Assembly: GCA_017470935.1 (NCBI GenBank)
Contig: JAFUXG010000027.1
Coordinates: forward strand, 1 to 60,484
Reading direction: 5' to 3'
DNA: 60,484 bases
Source of the DNA: Lachnospiraceae bacterium
GTDB taxonomy: Bacteria > Bacillota > Clostridia > Lachnospirales > Lachnospiraceae
Shown here one piece after another: positions 7,849 to 17,042 of the stretch. The notes beneath the pieces were generated by a model. That model did no database searches. It had not been told where the DNA came from and was given only the letters and a program-made list of their open reading frames with translations. The position numbers and the translations under genes were made by a program. Position 1 is the first letter of the stretch; every line of letters begins with the position of its first letter.

Positions 7849-8772
7849 TTACAGCTCACAAATATCAATGACAGAAACATGAAACTTTTCATAAACAACA
7901 GGTTTTTGATATGCCATATTAACCGAAAGCTCATAAGGAATTACATCCTCCGCCTTATACACAAGTCCGGAATATGTGTCTTTAACAGTCTTCCTGCCAT
8001 CTCCCCTGCATTTATCCGCCACCACATAGGCCAGGTTATACTGAAGCCTTCTCTTCCATAAAGTGTCAATACGGTCTGCATTCTTCAAAAAAAGCAATGC
8101 CATATCACAATTATTTCCGGGATAGCTGTTATAAGTATAAATGTGAAGTATTACTCCCCATTCATCATATGCCACCTCCGAAAGCCTGGACAGATTATAC
8201 ACATCATTACCTGTTATAACATCTATTTTTCTATAATAATTTTTGACCACAGTCAATATTTTAAACAGATCTCCCGCATCCCACCTGCCACTGTCAAGGA
8301 CCATCACCATGCTCTCATTTCCCGCTGCCCGGCTCTTAAGTCTATCCATAATAAATGTAAGGTTATGCATAAATTCATATTTCCTTGCCTGAAACAGCAT
8401 ATCTGTTATTCCAAGCATCTCCGCCATCTTACCATCCGCTAACAGGGTGGCATCACGCAGATCATATCCCTTCAGGCACTTAACCAGCAACACAAGCTGC
8501 TTATCATCAAGTCTTTCAGTCCCGCTGCTTATTTTTGTAACAGTCAGGCCGTCAAAGCCACCTGTACTTTCTTCCCTAATTGCATAACTATTTTTTCTAA
8601 AAAAGTATTTTCTTTTTACAGTACCATCATATATAAAGCGTACGTACTGCGGTTTCCTGTCAACATTGTCTTTATTTCTTGTATTATTTTTAGCATCCAA
8701 ATTTTCATCTGTTACATTTTCATTTATTATATTCTTATTAAGTCCTGAAATGCTCTTTCCATCAGCCCTCAT
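7849..8772 (-). CDS. Uncharacterised protein, about 307 residues
   Basis: Not recognised. After a polar, asparagine-rich N terminus (about residues 1-45), the protein contains hydrophobic beta strands alternating with helices (VMVLDSGRWDAGDLFKIL, KIDVITGN, GVILHIYTY), suggesting an alpha/beta domain such as a Rossmann-like fold. No signal peptide or membrane helix is seen. The start at 8772 follows GAGGT with five bases spacing; a TTG further upstream is unlikely. It lies 56 bases upstream of the HD-GYP-like gene on the same strand, so the two may share a transcript and a signalling role. That is inference only. Confidence 0.55.
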   Translation of the reverse strand: MRADGKSISGLNKNIINENVTDENLDAKNNTRNKDNVDRKPQYVRFIYDGTVKRKYFFRKNSYAIREESTGGFDGLTVTKISSGTERLDDKQLVLLVKCLKGYDLRDATLLADGKMAEMLGITDMLFQARKYEFMHNLTFIMDRLKSRAAGNESMVMVLDSGRWDAGDLFKILTVVKNYYRKIDVITGNDVYNLSRLSEVAYDEWGVILHIYTYNSYPGNNCDMALLFLKNADRIDTLWKRRLQYNLAYVVADKCRGDGRKTVKDTYSGLVYKAEDVIPYELSVNMAYQKPVVYEKFHVSVIDICEL

Positions 8773-8840
8773 ATAATACCTCAAATCCTTGATCTATATT
8801 TTTGACGATATTATATATATATTTAGTTTTTGTTAAAATA

Positions 8841-8928
8841 TGATATAATGAGCAAAGGTGTTTTTCTCGTGCTTGCACGAAAGAAAAACACTTTTGCGAA
8901 TGAACACATGGAGCCGCTAGGCGACATG
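8841..8928 (-). repeat. Interspersed palindromic element, type A copy 2 (inverted)
   Basis: Reverse complement of the 2372-2467 copy, including CGTGC-TT-GCACG at the hairpin tip and GGAGCCG near the other end. It separates the uncharacterised gene and dusB, and is the only copy in this orientation. Confidence 0.8.
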
Positions 8929-8935
8929 TATAGTA

Positions 8936-9898
8936 TTACACTCTGTCCTTCCAGCTAAGCAGCAGGTCTTCCAGCTCCTCATAGCTTTCCACATGGTTAA
9001 CCTTATCCCTAAGCTTTGAGGAATTAGGAAATCCAACAGTATACCATGCAACATGCTTGCGCATTTCATGAATACCTGAGAACTCACCCTTATAATCCAC
9101 CATCATCTTGGCGTGGCGAAGCATCACATCCACCATTTCAGAAAGCGGCGGCCTTTCAGGCACATAGCCCTTCTCAAAATAGGTTTTCATCTGGGAAAAT
9201 ATAAAGGGATTCCCCTTAGCTCCTCTCCCTATCATAAATGCATCACAGCCGGTCTGCTCCCGCATGGCAATCACATCATCAGGTGTCACAAGATCCCCAT
9301 TACCGATCACCGGAATAGACACCGCTTCCTTCACCTGTCTTATAATATCCCAGTCCGCCTTGCCGGAATAATATTCGCTTCTAAGTCTTCCATGAACAGC
9401 AACAGCAGCGCCTCCATTTGCTTCTATTATCTTTGCTATCTCTACAGCATTTACATGCTCCTCATCAAAGCCCTTGCGGATTTTGACTGTTATCGGAACA
9501 TTAACCGCCTTCACCATTGCCGCTATGATCTCTCCCACCAGTTCCGGGTTTTTCATAAGGGCAGAGCCCTCCCCGTTGTTAACGATCTTCGGCACCGGAC
9601 AGCCCATATTCACATCAATAAAGTCATAGCCCTTCTCCTGCACCCTCGCCGCAATATCTGCCATGATCTGAGGCTCTGAGCCAAAAAGCTGAAGCCCTAT
9701 GGGATGCTCTGTCTCCTCATAATGCATGAGCGGTCCGGTATTCTTATTCTTGTAAAGAATAGCCTTGGCGCTCACCATTTCCGTATATAACACATCACAT
9801 CCCTGCTCCTTACAGAGCAATCGAAAAGGCAGGTCTGTTACACCTGCCATAGGAGCTAATATTAATTTGTTGTGAAGATCTATCATTTCCTTAGCCAT
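8936..9898 (-). CDS. dusB: tRNA-dihydrouridine synthase (DusB family)
   Basis: A 320-residue flavoenzyme that reduces specific uridines in tRNA to dihydrouridine. Family landmarks are [15 protein letters not shown] near the start, [10 protein letters not shown] containing the catalytic cysteine, [27 protein letters not shown] and [11 protein letters not shown], which contributes to FMN phosphate binding. The length is normal for the family. Its ribosome site is weak. It is 96 bases upstream of nothing on its own 3' side but is followed by a repeat element, and lies next to coaX in the same orientation. Confidence 0.92.
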   Translation of the reverse strand: MAKEMIDLHNKLILAPMAGVTDLPFRLLCKEQGCDVLYTEMVSAKAILYKNKNTGPLMHYEETEHPIGLQLFGSEPQIMADIAARVQEKGYDFIDVNMGCPVPKIVNNGEGSALMKNPELVGEIIAAMVKAVNVPITVKIRKGFDEEHVNAVEIAKIIEANGGAAVAVHGRLRSEYYSGKADWDIIRQVKEAVSIPVIGNGDLVTPDDVIAMREQTGCDAFMIGRGAKGNPFIFSQMKTYFEKGYVPERPPLSEMVDVMLRHAKMMVDYKGEFSGIHEMRKHVAWYTVGFPNSSKLRDKVNHVESYEELEDLLLSWKDRV

Positions 9899-9994
9899 AT
9901 CAGGTCCCGTTCTTTTTCATTCTCCTTAACCGCACAAAGCACATGCTTTATCCGATTCTTTCTGCTGTATATTATATACTTGTATTAATACCCA

Positions 9995-10762
9995 TCACTT
10001 CTGCTTGTGGTATAGAATATTAAGTCCCTTAAGAGTAAGGTTAGGATCATAGTGATGAATACTGTCCGTCTCATCATAAATGATCTTCCCAAGCCCGCCT
10101 GTGGCAACGACTGTCATCTTGTCAAGCCCTGCCTCCTCCTTGACCTTGCGGATAATATACTCTGTCTGTCCAATATGTCCGTATATCAGACCTGACTGCA
10201 TAGATGAAATGGTATCCTTTCCAAGCACATGCTCCGGCTTCATAATCTCAATCCTTGGAAGCTTTGCTGCGTCCTGCCAAAGTGCATGAGCAGCAATCCT
10301 TATTCCCGGAGAGGTTACCCCTCCCACCAATGTAGCGTCCTCCAATACAAGGTCATGGGTCGTGGCAGTGCCATAGTCAATAACCAGCACCGGGCCACCA
10401 TATATCTCGTATGCCGCCACCGCATCAACAATTCTGTCTGCCCCCATTTCCTTAGGGTTAGGAATAGCAATCTTGATGCCTGTCTTGATTCCGGGCTCCA
10501 CAAGAATCGGATTGACATTAAAATATTTGATAAGTCCGTTAATAATATGATGATTCACATCCGGCACAACGGATGCCATGATCGCCGCGTCCACAACCTC
10601 TCTCTTAAGTCTCCTGCTGTGCAGAAGATCATAAAAGAAAATACCATACTCATCCGATGTTCTAGGAATCTTGGTTGTCATTCTAAATGTTCCCTCAATA
10701 TTGTCACCATCAAATAAACCTATTGTAATATTAGTATTTCCAACATCTAACGCAAGTAACAT
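9995..10762 (-). CDS. coaX: Type III pantothenate kinase
   Basis: A 255-residue protein that phosphorylates pantothenate in the first committed step of coenzyme A synthesis. Type III markers are the N-terminal [10 protein letters not shown] phosphate loop, [11 protein letters not shown] in the middle, DYGTATTHD with its catalytic aspartate, and VATGGLG near the end. The length matches the family. GGGAGTGG precedes the ATG. It lies upstream of dusB in the same orientation with a 96-base gap. Type III enzymes are typically insensitive to feedback by CoA (family knowledge). Confidence 0.95.
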   Translation of the reverse strand: MLLALDVGNTNITIGLFDGDNIEGTFRMTTKIPRTSDEYGIFFYDLLHSRRLKREVVDAAIMASVVPDVNHHIINGLIKYFNVNPILVEPGIKTGIKIAIPNPKEMGADRIVDAVAAYEIYGGPVLVIDYGTATTHDLVLEDATLVGGVTSPGIRIAAHALWQDAAKLPRIEIMKPEHVLGKDTISSMQSGLIYGHIGQTEYIIRKVKEEAGLDKMTVVATGGLGKIIYDETDSIHHYDPNLTLKGLNILYHKQK

Positions 10763-10870
10763 ACATCCACTCCCTATATTTTAATCTTAGGCATTTGCGA
10801 AACTTATCGGTAAAGTATATTGAGTATTTAAGGTTCGCAACTGCCTTTATTTTCATTAAAAAATAACCAC

Positions 10871-11221
10871 TTATTCCCCATCTATCAGTGAGGCTGCATC
10901 CTCACCCTTTATAAAAACCTTATAAAACAGCTCCAGACTTTCCATCAGCTCACGCTTCGTCTGCTGGTACTGCTTGATCTTTAATGCGCATCCGATCTCA
11001 TCATATAGCAGATCATTCTCATCTGCCATGGTCACAAAGGATAAATGGCCATCCTCATCATATTCCAGTGTAAGAATCCCTCCGATATCCTCCGTAAAAA
11101 GAACGCACATTGCCTTAAGCTCGTCCTTAATCGCATCCGGCAGCTTATCAAACTCCGGGTTTAGATAATACTTCTCCTCATATTTCGAAGAAGCACATAA
11201 CACAACCTTATCTTCATCCAT
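10871..11221 (-). CDS. DUF6145-like small cytosolic protein
   Basis: A 116-residue, acidic, soluble protein without a signal peptide. The pattern (KVVLCASSKYEEKYYLNPEF, then LTLEYDEDGHLSFVTMADEND) matches the short Lachnospiraceae family annotated DUF6145 as far as can be recalled. A mixed alpha/beta fold is likely. It lies upstream of coaX on the same strand, separated by 108 bases. No function can be assigned. Confidence 0.6.
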   Translation of the reverse strand: MDEDKVVLCASSKYEEKYYLNPEFDKLPDAIKDELKAMCVLFTEDIGGILTLEYDEDGHLSFVTMADENDLLYDEIGCALKIKQYQQTKRELMESLELFYKVFIKGEDAASLIDGE

Positions 11222-11661
11222 AATATAATCCTTATACTTATCTTAATTTATCTTAATCTGCTATTACACGCCCTGCCTGCTCCAAAATCATCTACAGCCA
11301 TAGATTATTATTAAATAATTATTATTGCAGCAAACAGGCTTTAGAATCTTCTACATTTTACCAAGTATTATATATCATTTCAAGTATGAAATACATGCCA
11401 GCTGGCGTCTCCATGCTTTTTTCGCAACTTTGCTCATTTTTACATGTCGACTGGCGTCTCCATTCCTTTTTCGCAAAATTGCGACTCATGCAAGCATGGT
11501 CGCAACTTTGCTCATTTTTACATTTTCATTGCAAGTACAATTAAAATTTGATAATATGTAAATGTTAATTCATGGTTATTTTGTAACTGTTTGGGACTAA
11601 TCATTTTGACATTGTTTATGAATGGTTACGTTGTTTATGATTAAGAAAGGATTAAAACACT
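11222..11661. other. 440-base divergent intergenic region
   Basis: No gene is visible. The region holds type A repeats at 11393-11521 and must contain promoters for the DUF6145-like gene (left) and aminotransferase gene (right). TTGACA at about 11608 is a possible -35 for the aminotransferase, but its -10 is poor. Confidence 0.4.
11393..11521 (+). repeat. Interspersed palindromic element, type A copy 3 (partial plus full)
   Basis: A copy lacking the hairpin (11393-11443, CCAGCTGGCGTCTCC to TTTGCTCATTTTTACA) is followed directly by a full copy (11444-11521) with hairpin GCGAC-TC-ATGC-AA-GCAT-G-GTCGC. The partial copy looks like deletion of the palindromic core. Confidence 0.8.
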
Positions 11662-12846
11662 ATGTTAAATCAGCACTTTATTGATATGTGCGGACAGAAA
11701 TCTGTCATCAGGGAACTATTTATGTACGGCAGAGAACGTGCCGAGGAGATCGGCTATGAGAATGTATTTGATTACAGTCTTGGCAATCCATCCGTGGCAC
11801 CACCTAAGTCATTTACGGATGAAATGATCAGGCTGTTGCAGGAAAGCGAGCCTGTAAGCCTTCACGGCTATTCCCCAACTCTCGGAATTGATTCCGTACG
11901 AGAGGCTGTTGCCAAGTCATTAAACGACCGCTTTGATATGCATTATGAGAAAAAGGATATATTCATGGTAAGCGGTGCCGCAGGTGCCATCGCCCATGCA
12001 GCAAGAGCAGTTACCGTCCCGGGAGATGAGATAATAACCTTTGCGCCCTTCTTTCCTGAGTACAGGCCTTACATAGAGGCTACCGGTGCAACCCTTAAGA
12101 TCGTACCTGCTGACATCAGCAGCTTTCAGATCAACTTTGACGCTTTACTTGATATGTTAAACGATAAGGTTATGGCTGTTCTTATCAACACACCTAACAA
12201 CCCGTCAGGCATTGTATATTCAACAGAGACCATTGACAAGCTGGCAATGATCTTATCAGAAAAGGAGGAAGAGTTCGGACACCCTATATATATCATTTCC
12301 GATGAGCCCTACAGAGAGATCGTATTTGACGGGGTAGATGCACCATTTGTTGCAGCCCACTACAACAACACGCTGACCTGCTACTCCTTCTCGAAATCCC
12401 TTTCACTTCCGGGTGAACGAATCGGATATATAGCAGTCAATCCGGCCTGCGGAGACTCCGCACTTTTGGTGGATATGTTCGGTCAGATTTCAAGAGGCAC
12501 AGGACACAACTGTCCTCCTAGTATAATACAGCTTGCAGTATCAAAGTGCCTGTATGAAACCTCAGACCTTTCAGTATATGAGACCAACAAGAACATACTA
12601 TACACAGAGCTTACAAAGCTTGGCTTTGATATCGTTGAGCCCGGCGGAACCTTCTACATGTTCCCGAAGTCATTAGAACCTGATGCGGTAGCCTTCTGCA
12701 ACAAGGCTAAGGAGCTCGACCTTATCCTGGTACCAAGTAACACCTTCGGAGTGGAAGGACACTTCCGCATAAGCTACTGCATTCCAACCGAGAAGGTAGA
12801 GCGCTCCATCGCCGCCTTCGAGAAGCTGGCTGGCATGTACATCTGA
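11662..12846 (+). CDS. PLP-dependent aminotransferase, class I/II
   Basis: A 394-residue enzyme of the aspartate aminotransferase superfamily. Motifs include INTPNNPSG in the cofactor region, ISDEPYREI with the conserved Asp-x-x-Tyr, and SFSKSLSLPGERIGY, whose lysine should form the internal aldimine with pyridoxal phosphate. The C-terminal GHFRISYC carries the substrate carboxylate-binding arginine. Aspartate or aromatic amino acids are the likely substrates, but the exact specificity is not readable. GAAAGGA precedes the ATG. It converges with the aldolase gene on the terminator at 12981-13014. Confidence 0.9.
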   Translation: MLNQHFIDMCGQKSVIRELFMYGRERAEEIGYENVFDYSLGNPSVAPPKSFTDEMIRLLQESEPVSLHGYSPTLGIDSVREAVAKSLNDRFDMHYEKKDIFMVSGAAGAIAHAARAVTVPGDEIITFAPFFPEYRPYIEATGATLKIVPADISSFQINFDALLDMLNDKVMAVLINTPNNPSGIVYSTETIDKLAMILSEKEEEFGHPIYIISDEPYREIVFDGVDAPFVAAHYNNTLTCYSFSKSLSLPGERIGYIAVNPACGDSALLVDMFGQISRGTGHNCPPSIIQLAVSKCLYETSDLSVYETNKNILYTELTKLGFDIVEPGGTFYMFPKSLEPDAVAFCNKAKELDLILVPSNTFGVEGHFRISYCIPTEKVERSIAAFEKLAGMYI

Positions 12847-12980
12847 GGGTATAGATTTCCAGTTTTGTGTCTACCTTATAAACCTTAATCATTAAAATAC
12901 TAATTCGGTGTTAGTTTTTATCAAGTGTCTTTTGGCCAAAAACAGATAGCGTAAATCAAACTATTAATTGTAGGCATAAG

Positions 12981-13014
12981 AAAACCCCGGTGTGCGATGC
13001 ACGTCCGGGGTTTT
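12981..13014. terminator. Bidirectional terminator between aminotransferase and aldolase genes
   Basis: A perfect stem AAAACCCCGG/CCGGGGTTTT with a further GTGC/GCAC pairing inside. A and T runs on both sides allow use by both convergent transcripts. Confidence 0.9.
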
Positions 13015-13033
13015 GTATGTCAGAAACGGATTC

Positions 13034-13897
13034 TCACGCCTTACCTACAGATCCAAAGAGCTCCATCTTCTCCTTAACCTTGTCACAGATTGCCTGTGCA
13101 CCAGGTGCAAGAAGCTTACGAGGATCAAAGCCCTTACCCTCTTTGTCCTTACCGGCCTCAATATATCCTCTTGTTGCCTCCTGGAATGCCCACTGACACT
13201 CTGTATTAACATTGATCTTAGAAACACCAAGCGAAATAGCCTTCTTGATCTGGTCATCAGGAATTCCCGTACCACCATGAAGAACAAGTGGCATGATACC
13301 TGTCTTTTCCTGAATTGCAGCTAATGTATCAAATGAAAGACCTGCCCAGTTCTCAGGATATGCACCATGAATGTTGCCGATACCTGCTGCAAGGAAATCA
13401 ATTCCAAGGTCAGCGATCTGCTTACACTCATTAGGATCAGCACACTCACCTGCACCGATAACTCCGTCTTCCTCTCCACCGATAGATCCAACCTCAGCCT
13501 CGATGGATAATCCAAGCTGATGAGCTACGTTAACGAGCTCCTTAGTCTTCTCGATATTCTCCTCAAATGGAAGTGATGATCCATCAAACATGATTGATGT
13601 GAAGCCTGCCTTAATACACTTATAACATCCTGCATATGTACCATGGTCTAAATGAAGTGCTACAGGAACTGTAATTCCAAGCTCCTCATCCATAGCCTTA
13701 ACCATTGCAGAAACAGTCTTGAAGCCTGTCATATACTTGCCTGCTCCCTCGGAAACACCAAGGATAACAGGGCTGTTAAGCTCCTGCGCTGTCAAAAGGA
13801 TCGACTTTGTCCACTCAAGATTGTTGATGTTGAACTGACCTACTGCATACTTTCCTGCCTTTGCTTTCTTAAGCATCTCTGTTGCTGAAACTAACAT
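13034..13897 (-). CDS. fba: Class II fructose-bisphosphate aldolase
   Basis: About 287 residues, a zinc-dependent enzyme that reversibly splits fructose 1,6-bisphosphate into dihydroxyacetone phosphate and glyceraldehyde 3-phosphate. It has the usual N terminus (VSATEMLKKAKAGKYAVGQFN), HLDHGTYAGC with zinc-ligand histidine, GEEDGV, and LHGGTGIPDDQIKKAI in the phosphate-binding region. The start at 13897 is preferred over 13948 because GGAGGA lies seven bases upstream and the family begins there. It is monocistronic. Confidence 0.94.
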   Translation of the reverse strand: MLVSATEMLKKAKAGKYAVGQFNINNLEWTKSILLTAQELNSPVILGVSEGAGKYMTGFKTVSAMVKAMDEELGITVPVALHLDHGTYAGCYKCIKAGFTSIMFDGSSLPFEENIEKTKELVNVAHQLGLSIEAEVGSIGGEEDGVIGAGECADPNECKQIADLGIDFLAAGIGNIHGAYPENWAGLSFDTLAAIQEKTGIMPLVLHGGTGIPDDQIKKAISLGVSKINVNTECQWAFQEATRGYIEAGKDKEGKGFDPRKLLAPGAQAICDKVKEKMELFGSVGKA

Positions 13898-14068
13898 GTA
13901 AAAATTCCTCCGTATTCTATTATTTGCAACTGTCCGGATCGATCGCATCTGTACAATTACATTTTTATAGATACATTATACTCTAACAATTAAGAAAATG
14001 AAAGAGAAACTTTACAGCTTTTGCCTATATAGATCAAAAATAACAATACAAAATCTATCAATTAATGA

Positions 14069-14695
14069 CTATTTTCTGAATAGGGAGAAGGCTCCCAACA
14101 GCAATGCGCATAGCAGAACCGACAATACCACAACGATTGCTGCTTCCCTGTACTCGCCCTTTTTTTCCGGGTCTGATAAGGAGATCTCTCCCCTTTCCTC
14201 CTCCGGTTCCTCCTCATCCTCAGGCTCCTCATATGCCATCTGGGTTGAAGGGGCTTCCTCCGTAATTTCTTCTGTCACCTCTTCCGTAGTGACCTGAGCC
14301 TCAGTGTCTGTCTCCTCAGAGGTTCCTCCCATTATGTCCCATACAGAGGGCTCTGCCTTATTGCCGGATGAGCTGTCAGGGGATGTGCCGTCATTACCTT
14401 CCTCTGTTGTCTTTTCTTCCTTGTCCTCACTGTCATCATAGGCAGTCTGGGTCCTGGCTTCTGTAGAGGCTTCTCTTGTAATACCAAGCTCCTCATCAAA
14501 CTTGCCATTAAGATAATCCTGATAGGCCGCTGCAGCTCCTCCTGCATCAGGAGAATAGCCATGGGCTGAAAGCCACGCCTTAGCCTGTGCCTTTTCTTCA
14601 TCAGTATATGCCCTTGCCTCATGACTCATTCCAAGGCTTACAGCTACAACTAAAATTAAGCCAACAATAAACATTGCCGGCTTAATCAATCTCAT
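14069..14695 (-). CDS. Exported acidic membrane protein with tyrosine motifs, end of cps module
   Basis: About 208 residues: signal-like helix (residues 1-29), a small helical domain (about 30-75, YTDEEKAQAKAWLSAHGY), a long acidic, serine/threonine-rich linker and a C-terminal transmembrane helix (about 182-204). The linker holds TQTAYDDSED and STQMAYEEPEDEEE, and also VWDIMGG. The protein at 17043-18530 has the matching STQMAYEDPDDDE and VWESMSG. It follows the tyrosine kinase gene by 19 bases. The start at 14695 begins at the signal peptide; longer starts overlap the kinase. The function is unknown, and the motif tyrosines could be kinase substrates. Confidence 0.65.
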   Translation of the reverse strand: MRLIKPAMFIVGLILVVAVSLGMSHEARAYTDEEKAQAKAWLSAHGYSPDAGGAAAAYQDYLNGKFDEELGITREASTEARTQTAYDDSEDKEEKTTEEGNDGTSPDSSSGNKAEPSVWDIMGGTSEETDTEAQVTTEEVTEEITEEAPSTQMAYEEPEDEEEPEEERGEISLSDPEKKGEYREAAIVVVLSVLLCALLLGAFSLFRK

Positions 14696-14714
14696 TTTCA
14701 ATTCACCAAGCTTA

Positions 14715-15428
14715 TTACTTAGAATCTCCATAGCTTCCGTAATCTCCATAATAACGACCATAATAGTTACCGTAATAGCCCTTGCCATAATAACCCTTGC
14801 CGCCCATCTCAACCTTGTTGAGAACAGCTCCAAGTATACGGCAGCCGCTCTGGTCTAACTGCTTCTTAACTCGCTGAACTATCTTATAGCTTACATTATC
14901 TGTCTCAATTACAATTATTGCACCGTCACATTCCTTTGCAACAATTGCCGCATCAATAACACTTCCAAGAGGAGGGCAATCAATTATTACATAATCGAAA
15001 TCCTCACGCATCTGCTCTAACATCTTCTTAAAACGGGCATTACCCAAAAGCCCTGACGGGTTGGGTGCTGTCTGGCCTGTAAAAACAATATGGAAATTAT
15101 CAACATTAGTCTCATATACAATCTGGTCAAGCTTTGCCTGTCCGCTAAGGTAATGTGTAAGTCCCTTAGTCTCTATATCAACACCGTAACGCACAACCGT
15201 AACCGATTTTCTAATATCTGCATCAATATAGAGAACCTTCTTCCCATCCTCTGCTAATGAATTTGCAAGGTTAAATGCTACCACAGACTTTCCCTCGTTA
15301 GGCGCTGAGCTTGTAAATGCAATAACCTTAATATCATCTCCTGAAAAGCTGATATTAGTACGAAGAGTTTTGTATGCTTCATTTGATTTGAAATCTAATT
15401 CTTCCTTTTTTTCAAAATTAATCTTCAT
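14715..15428 (-). CDS. cpsD: Bacterial tyrosine kinase, CpsD/CapB family
   Basis: A 237-residue BY-kinase that autophosphorylates and controls polysaccharide export. Walker A (SSAPNEGKSVVAFNLA, about residues 39-54), Walker A' (VLYIDADIR) and Walker B (YVIIDCPPLG) are all present. The C terminus is a tyrosine cluster (YYGKGYYGNYYGRYYG), the usual autophosphorylation site. The transmembrane activator is the separate upstream CpsC protein, the arrangement typical of Firmicutes. AAAGGA lies ahead of the ATG. The gene is in an operon with cpsC and cpsB. Confidence 0.92.
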   Translation of the reverse strand: MKINFEKKEELDFKSNEAYKTLRTNISFSGDDIKVIAFTSSAPNEGKSVVAFNLANSLAEDGKKVLYIDADIRKSVTVVRYGVDIETKGLTHYLSGQAKLDQIVYETNVDNFHIVFTGQTAPNPSGLLGNARFKKMLEQMREDFDYVIIDCPPLGSVIDAAIVAKECDGAIIVIETDNVSYKIVQRVKKQLDQSGCRILGAVLNKVEMGGKGYYGKGYYGNYYGRYYGDYGSYGDSK

Positions 15429-15458
15429 GAAATTATCCTTTCTGCAATAGTCATCGCC

Positions 15459-16256
15459 TTAATTCTCTTTATCTTCCTTCGCAGAAGCCTTAGCCTTACG
15501 TTTCGCCTTCTTTTTCCTCTCTCGTCTTGCCCTGGCAGCATCCTTATCATGTCCACGGGTTGCCTTCTTGGATGTACCCTCCTGCAATGGAATAAGTCCG
15601 AGAGTGTTAATGCCAAGATACTTCTCCACATCCTCTGTTGTCTGGATTGCATCATTCATAAGGTAGATAACCATGATAATACCTACAGAAAGAACAAAGC
15701 CAAGCACTGCACCTATCAGCGCATTCTTTGTCAGACTTGGACTTGTGGGATGCTCAGGAATATTGCCATAGTCAGCAACGTTAGGCTTTTCTGTCTCCAT
15801 AATAGTTCCCATACGTTCTGCAGAAACATCTGTAAGCTTATCCACAATAGTCTTTGCCATATAAGGATCATTGTTATTGACTGTGATATATATAAAACGC
15901 GTATTAGTAGGATTCTCAACGGATACTGTTGCAACAAACTGCTCATAGTCCATATCAAGCTCTAAATCCTCAATAACCTTATCAACAACAGGACGGCTTG
16001 TAATAAACACCTGATAATCCTGTGTAAGGGATGAGCCCACCTGTAAATCTGTAAGGGATGTAATACTCGTTGACTTAGTCATTACATAAAGCATTGATGT
16101 AGAACTGTAAACCGGATTCATAAATGCTGTAGTATATCCGGCAGCCAAGCCAAGACCTAGGGCTGTGGCAAGAATAATTATCCAGATCCGTCCAAGAAGT
16201 ACGAAAAACAGCTCCCTCAAATCAATTTCAATCTCGTCATTTCTTTCTTCATTCAT
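15459..16256 (-). CDS. cpsC: Polysaccharide chain-length/kinase activator protein, CpsC/Wzz family
   Basis: A 265-residue protein with two membrane helices (about residues 21-42 and 180-203) bracketing an extracytoplasmic domain, the Wzz layout. Family signs are EIDLRELFFVLLGRIW at the N terminus and the proline-containing segment EHPTSPSLTKNALIGAVLG before the second helix. The short cytoplasmic tail activates CpsD-type kinases in known systems; here it ends in an unusually long lysine/arginine-rich stretch (about 225-265). It lies 30 bases upstream of cpsD. Confidence 0.9.
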   Translation of the reverse strand: MNEERNDEIEIDLRELFFVLLGRIWIIILATALGLGLAAGYTTAFMNPVYSSTSMLYVMTKSTSITSLTDLQVGSSLTQDYQVFITSRPVVDKVIEDLELDMDYEQFVATVSVENPTNTRFIYITVNNNDPYMAKTIVDKLTDVSAERMGTIMETEKPNVADYGNIPEHPTSPSLTKNALIGAVLGFVLSVGIIMVIYLMNDAIQTTEDVEKYLGINTLGLIPLQEGTSKKATRGHDKDAARARRERKKKAKRKAKASAKEDKEN

Positions 16257-16303
16257 GATAGTATAATCTCCTATTATTTTTTACACAAACGCCAGTTACT
16301 AGT

Positions 16304-17032
16304 TTAATCAAAAATGTATTTATTTTCAACCATTTTTTTAGGATATTCGGCAAAAACCCTCTCCAGAAAATCCTCACCGCATTTTTTCTCGATCCATGGT
16401 ATATAATCATTAATATATGGTGCTCTTTCCTCCATGTCATGAGCGTCTGTTCCAAAGAAGCTTATATACTCCTCCTTCACAAGCTTCTTACACCATCTTG
16501 CATTCTCATCAAGAAGACCGCCATATACGCTGGAGATATTCATCTGGAGCAGAACCTCCATTCTGATAAGCTCGTCAATTCGCTCAATATGCTTGAATAG
16601 ACACCTATATCTCTCAACATGGGCTATTATCGGACGAAATCTTGCATTTTCTATCTTCTGCATAGCCTCATATATCTGGCTGTAGCTTGTCCTGATATTA
16701 AACTCCACCAGCACATACTTTGTGTCGTTCATGGTCTGTATAAGGCCGTCCTTAAGATCTTGAATGATACCCTCCTCATACAATACCTCATTTCCAAAAT
16801 AAAGCTTGAAATCAGGATGGCGTTCCTCTACCTTCGCCTTAAATTCATTAAATCTCTCCCTAAGCTCTTCCCTGGTATACTTATTCTTTCCCCTCATATA
16901 ATGAGGTGTAAGAATAAGATTCCTTGTGCCCTCCTGATAGGAAAGATCAATCATCGAAAGAGCCTCTTCCATTGTCTGTGCACCGTCATCCACTCCCGGA
17001 AGCATATGACAGTGTATATCAAAATACTCCAT
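16304..17032 (-). CDS. cpsB: PHP-type tyrosine-protein phosphatase, CpsB/CapC family
   Basis: About 242 residues of the PHP metallo-phosphatase family that dephosphorylates CpsD-type kinases. Metal-binding motifs are FDIHCHMLPGVDDG at the N terminus, LTPHY, AHVERY and FFGTDAHDME. The start at 17032 is used because AGGAGA lies six bases upstream; the ATG at 17050 is inside the preceding gene. Together with cpsC and cpsD it forms the standard phosphorylation cycle for capsule or exopolysaccharide output. No glycosyltransferases are in this window. Confidence 0.9.
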   Translation of the reverse strand: MEYFDIHCHMLPGVDDGAQTMEEALSMIDLSYQEGTRNLILTPHYMRGKNKYTREELRERFNEFKAKVEERHPDFKLYFGNEVLYEEGIIQDLKDGLIQTMNDTKYVLVEFNIRTSYSQIYEAMQKIENARFRPIIAHVERYRCLFKHIERIDELIRMEVLLQMNISSVYGGLLDENARWCKKLVKEEYISFFGTDAHDMEERAPYINDYIPWIEKKCGEDFLERVFAEYPKKMVENKYIFD

Positions 17033-17042
17033 CTCATCTCTC